Assembly: GCF_041583835.1 (NCBI RefSeq)
Contig: NZ_JBFHFC010000011.1
Location: 1-64,000, forward strand
Source: Thiomicrorhabdus sp041583835
Lineage (GTDB): Bacteria > Pseudomonadota > Gammaproteobacteria > Thiomicrospirales > Thiomicrospiraceae
DNA: 64,000 bases
Direction: 5' to 3'
The number at the start of each line of letters is the position of its first letter. Position 1 is the stretch's first letter. The notes beneath the pieces are model-generated. The model searched no databases and was not told the origin of the DNA. It was given only the letters and a program-made list of their open reading frames with translations. Positions 24,882-32,868 of this stretch are shown here, in pieces. Both the position numbers and the translations under genes were made by a program.

Positions 24882-25781
24882 ATGTGCGGAATAGTTGGAC
24901 TGTATTTAAAGAATTCGGCCATGGAGAGTCAGCTGGGCGCTCTGTTCGAACCGATGTTGTTGGCCATGACCGACCGTGGGCCGGACAGTGCCGGTTTTGC
25001 GATTTACGGCGATGAAGTCTCCAAAGAGATGATCAAGTTCACGTTGCAGCATGCCGACGAGCATTATCCGTGGCATGACTTGGCCGGCAAGTTGGAAGCC
25101 GACTTCGATACGCCGGTGTCGGTATTGCACAACGCCAATGCGGCGGTTTTGAAGCTGGAAGCGGAAGAAATGGCGGCTCGTGAAGCCATCGAAAAATACG
25201 CGCCTGACGTCAAGATCATGAGTGCGGGGCGTTCGATCGAAATTCTTAAGGAAGTCGGACTTCCAGAAGTGATTGCCAAGAAATTCAATCTTAAAGGCAT
25301 GAAGGGATCGCACATTATCGGCCATACGCGGATGGCGACTGAAAGTGGTGTTTCCATGGAAGGTTCCCATCCGTTTTCGACCGGAAAGGATCTGTGCCTG
25401 GTGCACAACGGTTCCCTGTCCAACCATAACCGTTTACGTGAAGAGTTGAAAGCGAAAGGCATTCAATTCGAAACCGAAAACGATTCCGAAGTGGCCGCCG
25501 GGTATTTAACTTGGCGTTTGCGTGAGGGAGCAAGTGTTGAAGCGGCGCTTGAAGGTGCCATCGAAGATCTGGACGGCTTTTTCACCTTTGCCGTCGGCAC
25601 TCAAAACGGCTTTGCCGTAGTGCGCGATCCGATTGCCTGCAAGCCGGCCGTTATCGCCGAAACCGACGATTATGTGGCGATGGCTTCGGAATACAACGCC
25701 TTGTCGACTTTGCCGGGCGTTGAATCCGCGAAATTGTGGGAGCCTGAACCGGGCAAAGTCTATTTTTGGGGCAAAGGCTAA
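24882..25781 (+). CDS. mgsA: N-methylglutamate synthase subunit A (class II glutamine amidotransferase)
   Basis: The 299-residue product starts with MCGIVGLYLK, so Cys2 becomes the N-terminal nucleophile of a class II (Ntn) amidotransferase after Met removal. It resembles the amidotransferase domain of glutamate synthase and stands alone as a separate subunit. It would release methylamine from gamma-glutamylmethylamide and feed it to the MgsC site. GGAGAG precedes the start. The HTRMATESGVSMEGSHPF segment carries the expected glutamine-site residues. Confidence 0.9.
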   Translation: MCGIVGLYLKNSAMESQLGALFEPMLLAMTDRGPDSAGFAIYGDEVSKEMIKFTLQHADEHYPWHDLAGKLEADFDTPVSVLHNANAAVLKLEAEEMAAREAIEKYAPDVKIMSAGRSIEILKEVGLPEVIAKKFNLKGMKGSHIIGHTRMATESGVSMEGSHPFSTGKDLCLVHNGSLSNHNRLREELKAKGIQFETENDSEVAAGYLTWRLREGASVEAALEGAIEDLDGFFTFAVGTQNGFAVVRDPIACKPAVIAETDDYVAMASEYNALSTLPGVESAKLWEPEPGKVYFWGKG

Positions 25782-25814
25782 GCATACAGCCCGTTTAAGG
25801 AATGAGGAAAGATC

Positions 25815-26492
25815 ATGGAATTCGATTTAAAAAAACAAACCGTCAGAGAGTTGAATCAGGCACTGCACGATCTGCCTGAAAACTCCGAAGAAACGGTGGT
25901 GGTAAACAGTTTGAGCGGTGATCACAATGTGGCGGTCGGAATGGATCGGCCTGCCAAGATTACGTTGAACGGCCATGCCGGTTATTTTTGTGCCGGTATG
26001 AACCAGAAGGCGGATATCACCATCAACGGTAACGTCGGTCAGGGTGTGGCTGAAAACATGATGTCCGGCCGGGTTCACGTTAAAGGCAATGCCAGCCAGT
26101 CGGCCGGTGCGACCGCGCACGGCGGACTATTGGTGATCGACGGCGATGCGGCGGCTCGCTGCGGGATTTCAATGAAAGGCGTCGATATTGTGGTTAAAGG
26201 CTCGGTCGGTCATATGAGTTCGTTTATGGGCCAATCGGGCTGTCTGGTGGTCTGCGGAGACGCGGGCGAAGCCTTGGGCGACTCCCTATACGAAGTACAT
26301 ATCTACGTGAAAGGCGAGGTGGCTTCTCTAGGCGCGGATTGCGTCAAGAAAGAGATGCGTCCGGAACACATTGAAGAGCTGGGCGCATTATTGGAAGCGG
26401 CCGGTTGCGATGAAAAACCGGAAGAATTCACCCGATACGGATCGGCAAGACAGCTTTATCACTTCAAGGTCGATAATGCTTCCGCTTACTAA
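25815..26492 (+). CDS. mgsB: N-methylglutamate synthase subunit B (GXGXG beta-helix)
   Basis: A 225-residue protein corresponding to the C-terminal beta-helix (GXGXG) domain of glutamate synthase, as a free subunit. Repeated glycine patterns such as NGNVGQGVAENM, KGSVGHMSSFMG and GDAGEALGDSLY make up the right-handed helix. In glutamate synthase this domain connects the amidotransferase and synthase centres. It lies between mgsA and mgsC. Confidence 0.88.
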   Translation: MEFDLKKQTVRELNQALHDLPENSEETVVVNSLSGDHNVAVGMDRPAKITLNGHAGYFCAGMNQKADITINGNVGQGVAENMMSGRVHVKGNASQSAGATAHGGLLVIDGDAAARCGISMKGVDIVVKGSVGHMSSFMGQSGCLVVCGDAGEALGDSLYEVHIYVKGEVASLGADCVKKEMRPEHIEELGALLEAAGCDEKPEEFTRYGSARQLYHFKVDNASAY

Positions 26493-26536
26493 AAGCGTCA
26501 CAGTGCCCATTAAAAGAATACGAAAAGGAGTCTGAC

Positions 26537-27859
26537 ATGACTGTTAAACAACCAGGAATGATTGAATCGGCAACATTTACACGTGACGTTATCCACGAAA
26601 TTCAACGTGCAGCCGACACCGGTATCTATGACATCCGAGGTTTCGGTGCGAAGCGTAAGGTCCCGCATTTTGACGACCTGCTTCTACTGGGAGCGAGTAT
26701 GTCGCGTTATCCTTTGGAGGGGTATCGCGAGAAGTGCGGAACCGATGTGGTATTGGGAACGCGTTTTGCCAAAAAACCGATTAAGCTGGATATTCCGATC
26801 ACCATTGCCGGGATGAGTTTCGGTGCTTTGTCCGCCAATGCCAAAGAAGCGTTGGGACGTGGTGCAAACATGGTCGGTACCAGTACCACAACCGGTGACG
26901 GCGGCATGACGCCGGAAGAGCGCGGTAACTCAAAAACTTTGGTATATCAATATCTTCCTTCGCGTTACGGGATGAACCCGGACGACTTGCGTAAGGCGGA
27001 TGCGATTGAGGTGGTATTAGGCCAGGGCGCCAAGCCGGGCGGCGGTGGAATGCTGTTAGGGCAGAAGATCACCGACCGTGTCGCTAAAATGCGTGACCTG
27101 CCGAAAGGGATCGATCAGCGAAGCGCCTGCCGTCATCCTGACTGGACCGGCCCGGACGATCTGGCGATTAAGATTCAGGAATTGCGGGAGATCACCGATT
27201 GGCAAGTCCCAATCTATATCAAGATCGGTGCGACCCGTACTTATTATGACGTCAAGCTGGCGGTAAAAGCCGGTGCGGACGTGATTGTCGTTGACGGGAT
27301 GCAGGGCGGTACCGCTGCGACTCAGGACGTTTTCATCGAACACGTCGGAATCCCGACCTTGGCGGCGATTCCGCAGGCTGTGAGAGCATTGCAGGAGATG
27401 GGTATGCACCGCAAGGTACAGTTGATCGTTTCCGGTGGTATCCGCAGTGGTGCCGATGTGGCTAAAGCAATGGCGTTGGGTGCCGACGCAGTGGCGATCG
27501 GTACGGCCGCGCTGGTGGCACTAGGTTGTAACCATCCGAAGTGGAGCAAGGAATATCAGAAGATCGGTTCGGACGCCGGTTTTTACGACGACTACCATGA
27601 AGGTAAGTGTCCTGCGGGGATTTCTACTCAGGATCCGGATTTAGCGGCCAGATTGAATCCGGAAGAAGCGGGCAAGCGTTTGGCGAATTATCTGAATGTA
27701 TTGACGATGGAAGCCCAGACGTTGGCGCGTGCTTGCGGTAAGTCGCATCTACACAACCTGGAGCCGGAGGATTTGGTGGCCTTGACGGTCGAGTCGGCTG
27801 CGATGGCCGGTGTGCCTCTGGCAGGAACCGATTGGATTCCTGGACAGTTGCGTTATTAA
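26537..27859 (+). CDS. mgsC: N-methylglutamate synthase subunit C (FMN glutamate-synthase-like)
   Basis: The 440-residue subunit corresponds to the FMN-binding synthase domain of glutamate synthase. Recognisable segments are SFGALSANAKEALGRGANM, the phosphate-binding GMQGGTAATQDVF and GADAVAIGTAALVALGC. Only two cysteines are in the region where glutamate synthase binds its 3Fe-4S cluster (GC and KCPAG), so cluster binding is uncertain. It catalyses reductive transfer of methylamine to 2-oxoglutarate, making N-methylglutamate. It is the last gene of the operon, followed by a strong terminator at 27911. Confidence 0.9.
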   Translation: MTVKQPGMIESATFTRDVIHEIQRAADTGIYDIRGFGAKRKVPHFDDLLLLGASMSRYPLEGYREKCGTDVVLGTRFAKKPIKLDIPITIAGMSFGALSANAKEALGRGANMVGTSTTTGDGGMTPEERGNSKTLVYQYLPSRYGMNPDDLRKADAIEVVLGQGAKPGGGGMLLGQKITDRVAKMRDLPKGIDQRSACRHPDWTGPDDLAIKIQELREITDWQVPIYIKIGATRTYYDVKLAVKAGADVIVVDGMQGGTAATQDVFIEHVGIPTLAAIPQAVRALQEMGMHRKVQLIVSGGIRSGADVAKAMALGADAVAIGTAALVALGCNHPKWSKEYQKIGSDAGFYDDYHEGKCPAGISTQDPDLAARLNPEEAGKRLANYLNVLTMEAQTLARACGKSHLHNLEPEDLVALTVESAAMAGVPLAGTDWIPGQLRY

Positions 27860-27910
27860 TTTTTACCTCAGAAGGTGTTTCAGCCGGTAAGTTCCAGCCG
27901 GTTTTTGATA

Positions 27911-27944
27911 GGGCGGATAAGTGAATACTTTCCGCCCTTTTTTT
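27911..27944 (+). terminator. Intrinsic terminator of the methylamine operon
   Basis: GGGCGGA (27911-27917) pairs with TCCGCCC (27931-27937), and an inner AGT/ACT pair extends the stem. Seven T follow at 27938-27944. It lies 51 bases after the mgsC stop and is the strongest terminator of this region. Confidence 0.9.
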
Positions 27945-27959
27945 ATGCTTGATTATTGT

Positions 27960-28412
27960 TCATTTGATACTGTATTTGAACACGCCGAGATTGGTTTGCT
28001 GCCATCCCTGATGACGGTAAAATCCAATGGCCGGTTGGTTGTCTTGATCGTACACCAGTTGCGCACGGGTGCATCCCTGAGCTTTACTCCACTCCAATAC
28101 CGAATCCAACAGTCTTTTTCCGATTTGTCTGCCGCGCATTTCCCCGGCCACCACTAAGTCTTCAATCCAAGCCGATTTGGCACCTTCCGAGGTGGAATAA
28201 ACCCATTGAGCACTGCACATTCCGACCACCCGGCCATCGTATTCGGCCACTTGAAAACGGCAATGATCGTCTTCAAGAAGCAGTTGGATGCCTTTAGCTT
28301 GTTTGGCGGCGTCGAAAGCAAAGTCCTCTTCCAATGCGAATAATGATTCAAGCAGGCCGACCATTTCGGTTATATCCGAGAGTTCGGCCGGTCTAATGTC
28401 TACGTTCGTCAT
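27960..28412 (-). CDS. GNAT-family N-acetyltransferase
   Basis: A 150-residue acetyltransferase of the GNAT fold. The acetyl-CoA-binding segment RGRQIGKRLLD follows the EDLVVAGEMRG strand, and a C-terminal GFYRHQGW motif closes the fold. The substrate cannot be read from the sequence. It is convergent with the methylamine operon and shares the narrow gap with its terminator. Its place between that operon and amtB could indicate a link to amine metabolism, but this is only positional. Confidence 0.85.
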   Translation of the reverse strand: MTNVDIRPAELSDITEMVGLLESLFALEEDFAFDAAKQAKGIQLLLEDDHCRFQVAEYDGRVVGMCSAQWVYSTSEGAKSAWIEDLVVAGEMRGRQIGKRLLDSVLEWSKAQGCTRAQLVYDQDNQPAIGFYRHQGWQQTNLGVFKYSIK

Positions 28413-28449
28413 CGATTGTTTTCCTGTTTAAAGATGTTTAATCAATCAA

Positions 28450-28466
28450 GCCTGTCTAAGACAGGC
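28450..28466. other. Short perfect hairpin without T-run
   Basis: GCCTGTC and GACAGGC are separated by TAA. It has no following T-run in either direction, so it is not a canonical terminator. It lies between the GNAT start and the amtB terminator and could be a protein-binding dyad or a stabilising 3' structure. Confidence 0.5.
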
Positions 28467-28498
28467 CCGATTGGTTAAGCATATTTAACGTAGAAAGC

Positions 28499-28521
28499 AA
28501 AAAGCCGCAATAAATTGCGGC
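28499..28521 (-). terminator. Intrinsic terminator after amtB
   Basis: On the minus strand GCCGCAA pairs with TTGCGGC across TTTA, followed by five T (28499-28503). It lies 30 bases beyond the amtB stop. Confidence 0.87.
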
Positions 28522-28550
28522 TTTTCGATTTTGCTATTCTCTTTCTAGAG

Positions 28551-29804
28551 TTAGTTTTTATTAGCAAATTCAGGGTATGCTTCCATACCGCATTCTTCAA
28601 CGTCCAGACCCTCAAGTTCCTGATCTTTAGTAGGACGAAGTCCCATCGTTTTCTTGATGATATATAGCACCACGAAAGAAGCGATGAACATCCATGCGAA
28701 TGTCGCAACCGTACCGATCAACTGACCCATGAAAGTCGCGTCTGAGTTACTGAATAGTACCGCGAAGATACCCCAGATACCCGCTGTACCGTGTACAGAG
28801 ATTGCACCAACAGGATCATCCAGTTTCATCTTATCGATAGCGATAACAGACAATACAACGATCAGACCACCCACGATACCGATGAATAGAGCCAGACCAG
28901 GAGTCGGCGCTAAAGGTTCTGCAGTGATCGATACAAGACCGGCTAGCGCACCGTTGATTGTCATTGTAAGGTCAGTTTTACCGAATAGTACACGACCTAG
29001 CAATGCAGCAGCGATCATACCACCGGCAGCAGCAGCGTTGGTGTTAACGAAAACAGCCGCTACAGCGTTTGCTTCGTCGACGTTCGAAACCATAAGTTCC
29101 GAACCACCGTTGAAACCGAACCAACCCATCCAAAGGATGAACATACCCAATGTCGCCATTGGTAGGTTAGCACCAGGAATCGCGCGCACTTCACCGTTTT
29201 CACCGTATTTACCAATACGAGGACCGACTAGGATAACCGCAGCCAAAGCCGCCGCTGCACCAGCCATGTGAACAACAACAGAACCGGCGAAATCTTGGAA
29301 ACCTAGCTGATCCAACCAGCCGCCGCCCCATTTCCAGTAACCTTCCATCGGATAGATGAATGCAGTCATAACAACCGCGAAGATTAGGAATGGCCATAGC
29401 TTCATACGCTCGGCAATCGCACCGGAAACAATCGACATTGTTGCAGCGGCGAATACAGCCTGGAAGATGAAGTCAGACATTGCTGAGTAGTAAGGAGCGC
29501 CTTCACCGCCGGCAACGACAGCGTCAACAGTGTGATCTGCACCCAACATGAATGAAATGTTAGGTAGGTATGCACTGATTGGGTCGCCAGGATACATGAA
29601 GTTGTAACCGACGATCAGGTACATGGTACACGCAACACTGTAAAGCAGTGCGTTCTTGGTTAAGATTTCAACTGTGTTCTTGCTACGAACCAGCCCCGCT
29701 TCAAGCATTGCGAAACCAGCGGCCATCCACATGACAAGCACAGCGCTCATTAAAAAGTAAAAGGTATCCAGTGCGTAGGATAACTGTGACAAATTTCCTT
29801 CCAT
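28551..29804 (-). CDS. amtB: Ammonium transporter
   Basis: A 417-residue integral membrane protein with about eleven helices and clear Amt features: the AAGFAMLEAGLVRSKN opening, VHMAGAAAALAAV and SVHGTAGIWGIFAVLF around the twin histidines of the pore. There is no obvious cleaved signal peptide. It imports ammonium, and Amt proteins also carry methylammonium, which fits the adjacent methylamine operon. It is 19 bases downstream of glnK, which should regulate it by binding. Confidence 0.93.
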   Translation of the reverse strand: MEGNLSQLSYALDTFYFLMSAVLVMWMAAGFAMLEAGLVRSKNTVEILTKNALLYSVACTMYLIVGYNFMYPGDPISAYLPNISFMLGADHTVDAVVAGGEGAPYYSAMSDFIFQAVFAAATMSIVSGAIAERMKLWPFLIFAVVMTAFIYPMEGYWKWGGGWLDQLGFQDFAGSVVVHMAGAAAALAAVILVGPRIGKYGENGEVRAIPGANLPMATLGMFILWMGWFGFNGGSELMVSNVDEANAVAAVFVNTNAAAAGGMIAAALLGRVLFGKTDLTMTINGALAGLVSITAEPLAPTPGLALFIGIVGGLIVVLSVIAIDKMKLDDPVGAISVHGTAGIWGIFAVLFSNSDATFMGQLIGTVATFAWMFIASFVVLYIIKKTMGLRPTKDQELEGLDVEECGMEAYPEFANKN

Positions 29805-29823
29805 AATTTACTCCAAAATTCGC

Positions 29824-30162
29824 TTATAAAGCTTCATCCCCTGTTTCTGATGTACGAACTCGAATGACCTGCTCTAATGGCAAAACGAAAATTTTCCCAT
29901 CACCGATCTTTCCAGTACGCGCCGTTTCTGCAATGCATGTGACGACCTTTTCCAAGGCGTCATCCGACACTGCAACCTCAATCATTATCTTGGGAACATA
30001 GGAGATTTCATACTCCGCCCCGCGATAGATCTCTTTTTGACCTTTTTGGCGACCATAACCCTTAACTTCGATCGCAGTAAGTCCATAAGTACCCAATTCT
30101 GATAGGGCATCACGAACGTCGTCCAACTTATAAGGGTTGATGATCGCTTTAATTAAATTCAT
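29824..30162 (-). CDS. glnK: Nitrogen regulatory PII protein
   Basis: The 112-residue PII protein starts at ATG 30162, chosen over an in-frame start 42 bases upstream because GGAGGAG precedes it and the protein then opens as PII proteins do (MNLIKAIINPYKLDDV). The T-loop has Tyr46 and Tyr51, the latter at the usual uridylylation site (RGAEYEISY), and TGKIGDGKIFV closes the ATP/2-oxoglutarate site. It probably blocks AmtB under nitrogen sufficiency. Its leader contains a terminator-like hairpin just upstream. Confidence 0.93.
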   Translation of the reverse strand: MNLIKAIINPYKLDDVRDALSELGTYGLTAIEVKGYGRQKGQKEIYRGAEYEISYVPKIMIEVAVSDDALEKVVTCIAETARTGKIGDGKIFVLPLEQVIRVRTSETGDEAL

Positions 30163-30192
30163 GTACGATCTCCTCCGGTAAATGAAATAATG

Positions 30193-30233
30193 AAAAAGAG
30201 CCAACTTACTGATTGAAAAAGTAATTTGGCTCT
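30193..30233 (-). terminator. Terminator-like hairpin in the glnK leader
   Basis: On the minus strand AGAGCCAA pairs with TTGGCTCT and the stem continues with TTACT/AGTAA after one mismatch, around a nine-base loop. Five T follow directly. It ends about 30 bases before the glnK ATG and 149 bases after the regulator stop. Either it terminates the regulator transcript or it is an attenuator of glnK-amtB. Confidence 0.75.
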
Positions 30234-30238
30234 AAGGT

Positions 30239-30282
30239 GGGTATGGAACAAATACCCAGGAGGAATAAGAAAGTTTAATTCC
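30239..30282 (-). promoter_or_regulatory. Two further small stem-loops in the glnK leader
   Basis: GGGTAT pairs with ATACCC (30239-30244 with 30252-30257), and GGAAT pairs with ATTCC (30262-30266 with 30278-30282). Both sit directly before the terminator-like hairpin, so the leader can fold as three successive stem-loops. Whether they form an alternative antiterminator cannot be decided by eye. Confidence 0.4.
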
Positions 30283-30381
30283 AGGAAATATTTTCCCTTT
30301 TAAAACAAGGGGATATGTAATATTTTTAGATGTTGGCGTGGTGATAGAAAGAAAGGTGCACCATAATGACTGTAATAATAA

Positions 30382-30981
30382 TCAGTCTGGTGCGTTATTG
30401 CCGTAGTAGATGATGTTCAAAAAGCGAATCGGAACTTCGATGAGTTCTTCCGGGCCATGAGAGATTCGAGCATCGTAAGTTAATGAGTCGCCGGGTTTCA
30501 TATGATAGGTCTGTTTTCCGTGGCGGTAGATCATTTCACCTTCTAGTAGGTGCATGAATACCGTGCCTTCATGACTGAAAGCGGGAAAGATTTCGCTTTT
30601 ATTGTCGAGCGAGATCAAAAAAGGTTCAAAGGTTTTATGTGGGCCTGTATCGTAAGCCAGCAGCTGATAAGTGTGACCGACTTTAGTTCCTCTACGCACG
30701 ACTTCCAAGGCTTCTTCGGCCTTAACCAGTTGGGCGCCGCCTTCTTCGTCGGAATCGAACTCTTTGAAGAAAGAGGAGATAGGTACGCCGAGCGAGCGTG
30801 AAATTTTTAACAGTGAATCCAGGCTGGGAGAAACTTGAGCGTTTTCGATTTTACTTAACATGCCGCGGCTGATACCGGATTGATCCGAAACTTCTGCGAT
30901 AGTCAGCCCTTGTTTTTTTCTGACGTTGTTAATGACTTTGCCAATATAGATATCGAGTGATTGATTTTGCTTTCCGCTCAT
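30382..30981 (-). CDS. XRE-family regulator with C-terminal cupin domain
   Basis: The 199-residue protein has an N-terminal helix-turn-helix (about 17-70, GLTIAEVSDQSGISRGMLSKIE) and a C-terminal cupin domain (about 100-190, with GEMIYRHGKQTYHMKPGDSL). This architecture is that of PuuR/SutR-type regulators that sense small metabolites. AAGG precedes the start. Position next to glnK-amtB and near the NMG operon makes it a candidate regulator of methylamine use. A dyad upstream of its own start (30993-31018) could be an autoregulatory operator. Confidence 0.87.
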   Translation of the reverse strand: MSGKQNQSLDIYIGKVINNVRKKQGLTIAEVSDQSGISRGMLSKIENAQVSPSLDSLLKISRSLGVPISSFFKEFDSDEEGGAQLVKAEEALEVVRRGTKVGHTYQLLAYDTGPHKTFEPFLISLDNKSEIFPAFSHEGTVFMHLLEGEMIYRHGKQTYHMKPGDSLTYDARISHGPEELIEVPIRFLNIIYYGNNAPD

Positions 30982-30992
30982 AGTGTTTTTGC

Positions 30993-31018
30993 CTTAATAC
31001 GATTTTTTGGTCATTAAG
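30993..31018 (-). promoter_or_regulatory. Dyad CTTAAT-N14-ATTAAG before the regulator gene
   Basis: Six-base arms separated by 14 bases lie 12 bases upstream of the regulator start and overlap its ribosome-binding site. A self-binding operator is the simple idea. No matching copy was found upstream of purU or glnK. Confidence 0.3.
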
Positions 31019-31152
31019 TTAAAACGAATTATACAGAAAATGACGCAGAGGCTTTTGAAAAGATGCTTGAAAAAAGCTTGAGGAGTGGGAAAAGAGGAGC
31101 GTTTTTGCTGGTTTGGAGGGGGAAGTGTACTTTTTTGTCGACGATCGTAAAT

Positions 31153-31180
31153 AAAAAAGCCCGGCTTCAACCGGGCTTTT
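31153..31180 (-). terminator. Intrinsic terminator after adk
   Basis: The minus strand reads GCCCGG, a short loop and CCGGGC followed by six T (31153-31158); the opposite strand also has a T-run, so it may work both ways. Confidence 0.9.
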
Positions 31181-31186
31181 AAAGAT

Positions 31187-31834
31187 TTAGTTTAAAGCGG
31201 TCAAAATTGCTTTTTCAACATCGGCAATGCTTTGAGTACCGTCTACTTTCACGTAGGTCAGGCCGGAATTATCTGCCGCCATCTCGGTGTAGTAGTCGAT
31301 AAGCGGTGCAGTTTGTTCATGGTAGACGTTCAAACGGTCTTTAACGACTTCAGGCTTGTCGTCATCGCGTTGCACCAGGTCTTCCCCGGTAATGTCGTCT
31401 TTACCGTCCACTTTAGGCGGATTGTAGACGGTGTGATAAGTTCTGCCCGAAGCCAGGTGAGCGCGTCGCCCCGACATACGGTTGACGATCTCTTCGTCCG
31501 GAACGTCGATCTCGACGACGGCATCGATTTCAACGCCGGCAGCTTTTAGAGCGTCCGCTTGAGGTACGGTACGCGGGAAGCCATCCAGCAAGAAACCGTT
31601 TTTGCAGTCTTCTTCGGCGATGCGGTCTTTAACCAGTCCGATAATGATTTCATCCGTGACCAATTTACCGGCATCCATAAACTCTTTAGCCAGTTTGCCC
31701 ATTGGCGTGCCGGCTTTGATCGCAGCGCGCAGCATGTCGCCGGTCGAGATTTGAGGGATGTTGAATTGTTTGGTTAAGAATTGAGCTTGAGTGCCTTTAC
31801 CGGCTCCCGGTGCGCCAAGAAGGATGAATTTCAT
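31187..31834 (-). CDS. adk: Adenylate kinase
   Basis: The 215-residue long-form adenylate kinase interconverts ATP, ADP and AMP. The P-loop GAPGAGKGTQ (8-17), the AMP-binding DGFPRT segment and a LID domain (about 120-165) are present. The LID lacks the four-cysteine zinc site and has the His/Ser/Asp/Thr-type network typical of gammaproteobacteria. A TATAAT box lies about 50 bases upstream. The gene stands alone with its own terminator. Confidence 0.96.
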   Translation of the reverse strand: MKFILLGAPGAGKGTQAQFLTKQFNIPQISTGDMLRAAIKAGTPMGKLAKEFMDAGKLVTDEIIIGLVKDRIAEEDCKNGFLLDGFPRTVPQADALKAAGVEIDAVVEIDVPDEEIVNRMSGRRAHLASGRTYHTVYNPPKVDGKDDITGEDLVQRDDDKPEVVKDRLNVYHEQTAPLIDYYTEMAADNSGLTYVKVDGTQSIADVEKAILTALN

Positions 31835-31881
31835 TGGAATTTCCTGAGGTTAAGTGAATAATCGGTTCAAATATGCGGCAT

Positions 31882-31887
31882 ATTATA
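31882..31887 (-). promoter_or_regulatory. -10 box candidate for adk
   Basis: The minus strand reads TATAAT, 48-53 bases before the adk start. The -35 region is weak. Confidence 0.35.
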
Positions 31888-31936
31888 CGGCTATATGACG
31901 AGATTTAAAGTGCCGCTTGAATCCGTTCGGAGGTCA

Positions 31937-32821
31937 CTAGGATTTTGACGACAATAATTGATCTATGGTGCGTTGCGCCTGGTGTTCGTAATGGCCGCCG
32001 AACAGGTTAAAGTGATTCAGAATATGGTAGAGGTTGTAGAGCGGTTTACGCTGTTGGTAACCGGCATCAAGCGGAAAGACTTCATTGTAACCGCTGTAAA
32101 AAACCGCTGAAAACCCGCCGAATAATTCGGTCATAGCGAGATCGGTTTCGCGATCGCCGTAATAACAGGCCGGATCGAAAATCACTGCATCCCCTTGTTC
32201 GGTGAAGGCGCTGTTGCCGCCCCATAGGTCGCCGTGTAACAGCGATGCTTCCGGTAGGTAGTGTTCGAACCAGGCAGGCAGTTTGTCTATTAATAGAACG
32301 CCTTGGTCGTACAGCGAACGCGAAGCGCCGCGCAATTGAGCTAACTCCAGTTGCGGACGCAGGCGCTGTTCGCCGTAAAATCCTATCCAGTCACTGTGCC
32401 AGCGATTGGACTGTAAAGTATGGCCGATATAATTATCCTCAAACCAGCCGAAAGGTTGCGGGTCTCGATGTATTTGATGATGCATCAATGCCAGATCGCG
32501 TCCGCGTTGAAAATCGTCGCCGTGCGAAGTTAATTGCAGATATTCCATCAACAGCCAAGCCTGATGGTTGTGCAGTCCGAATCCTAGGGGTTTTGGGCAT
32601 AGGATGCTGCCGGATTTGGCGATGGCCTCAAGGTTGTGGGCCTCGGTCTTAAACATCGGCAGTGCTTCGGCACGGTTGAGTTTGACAAAAAAATTGCCTT
32701 GCGCGGTATGGAGTCGATAGGCTTGATGAATGTCTCCGCCCGCAACCGGAGCGGCCGTTTCGATATGAAAATCGCGTTCGAGAGACTGACTTAGCGTATC
32801 TGAAAAATCGGACCAATCCAT
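31937..32821 (-). CDS. Fructosamine kinase family protein
   Basis: The 294-residue enzyme belongs to the fructosamine-3-kinase family (aminoglycoside phosphotransferase fold). The HGDLWGGNS catalytic loop and the FDPACYYGDRETDLAMTELF metal-binding segment are intact, and FVKLNRAE holds the ATP-binding lysine. Bacterial members phosphorylate ribulosamines or related glycated amines and so aid protein deglycation. It lies 47 bases downstream of the PBP1A gene on the same strand, so it may share its transcript. Confidence 0.9.
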   Translation of the reverse strand: MDWSDFSDTLSQSLERDFHIETAAPVAGGDIHQAYRLHTAQGNFFVKLNRAEALPMFKTEAHNLEAIAKSGSILCPKPLGFGLHNHQAWLLMEYLQLTSHGDDFQRGRDLALMHHQIHRDPQPFGWFEDNYIGHTLQSNRWHSDWIGFYGEQRLRPQLELAQLRGASRSLYDQGVLLIDKLPAWFEHYLPEASLLHGDLWGGNSAFTEQGDAVIFDPACYYGDRETDLAMTELFGGFSAVFYSGYNEVFPLDAGYQQRKPLYNLYHILNHFNLFGGHYEHQAQRTIDQLLSSKS

Positions 32822-32868
32822 TTGTAAGTCTCCCGTTTTGTCGTGCAGATTCAGAATTGCATGGGCAA

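Noticed and set aside
30163..30381. Sigma-54 promoter before glnK
   Set aside because: Only a poor match (CTGGAAT with TTTC) was found on the minus strand; the GG and GC elements are not both present at correct spacing.
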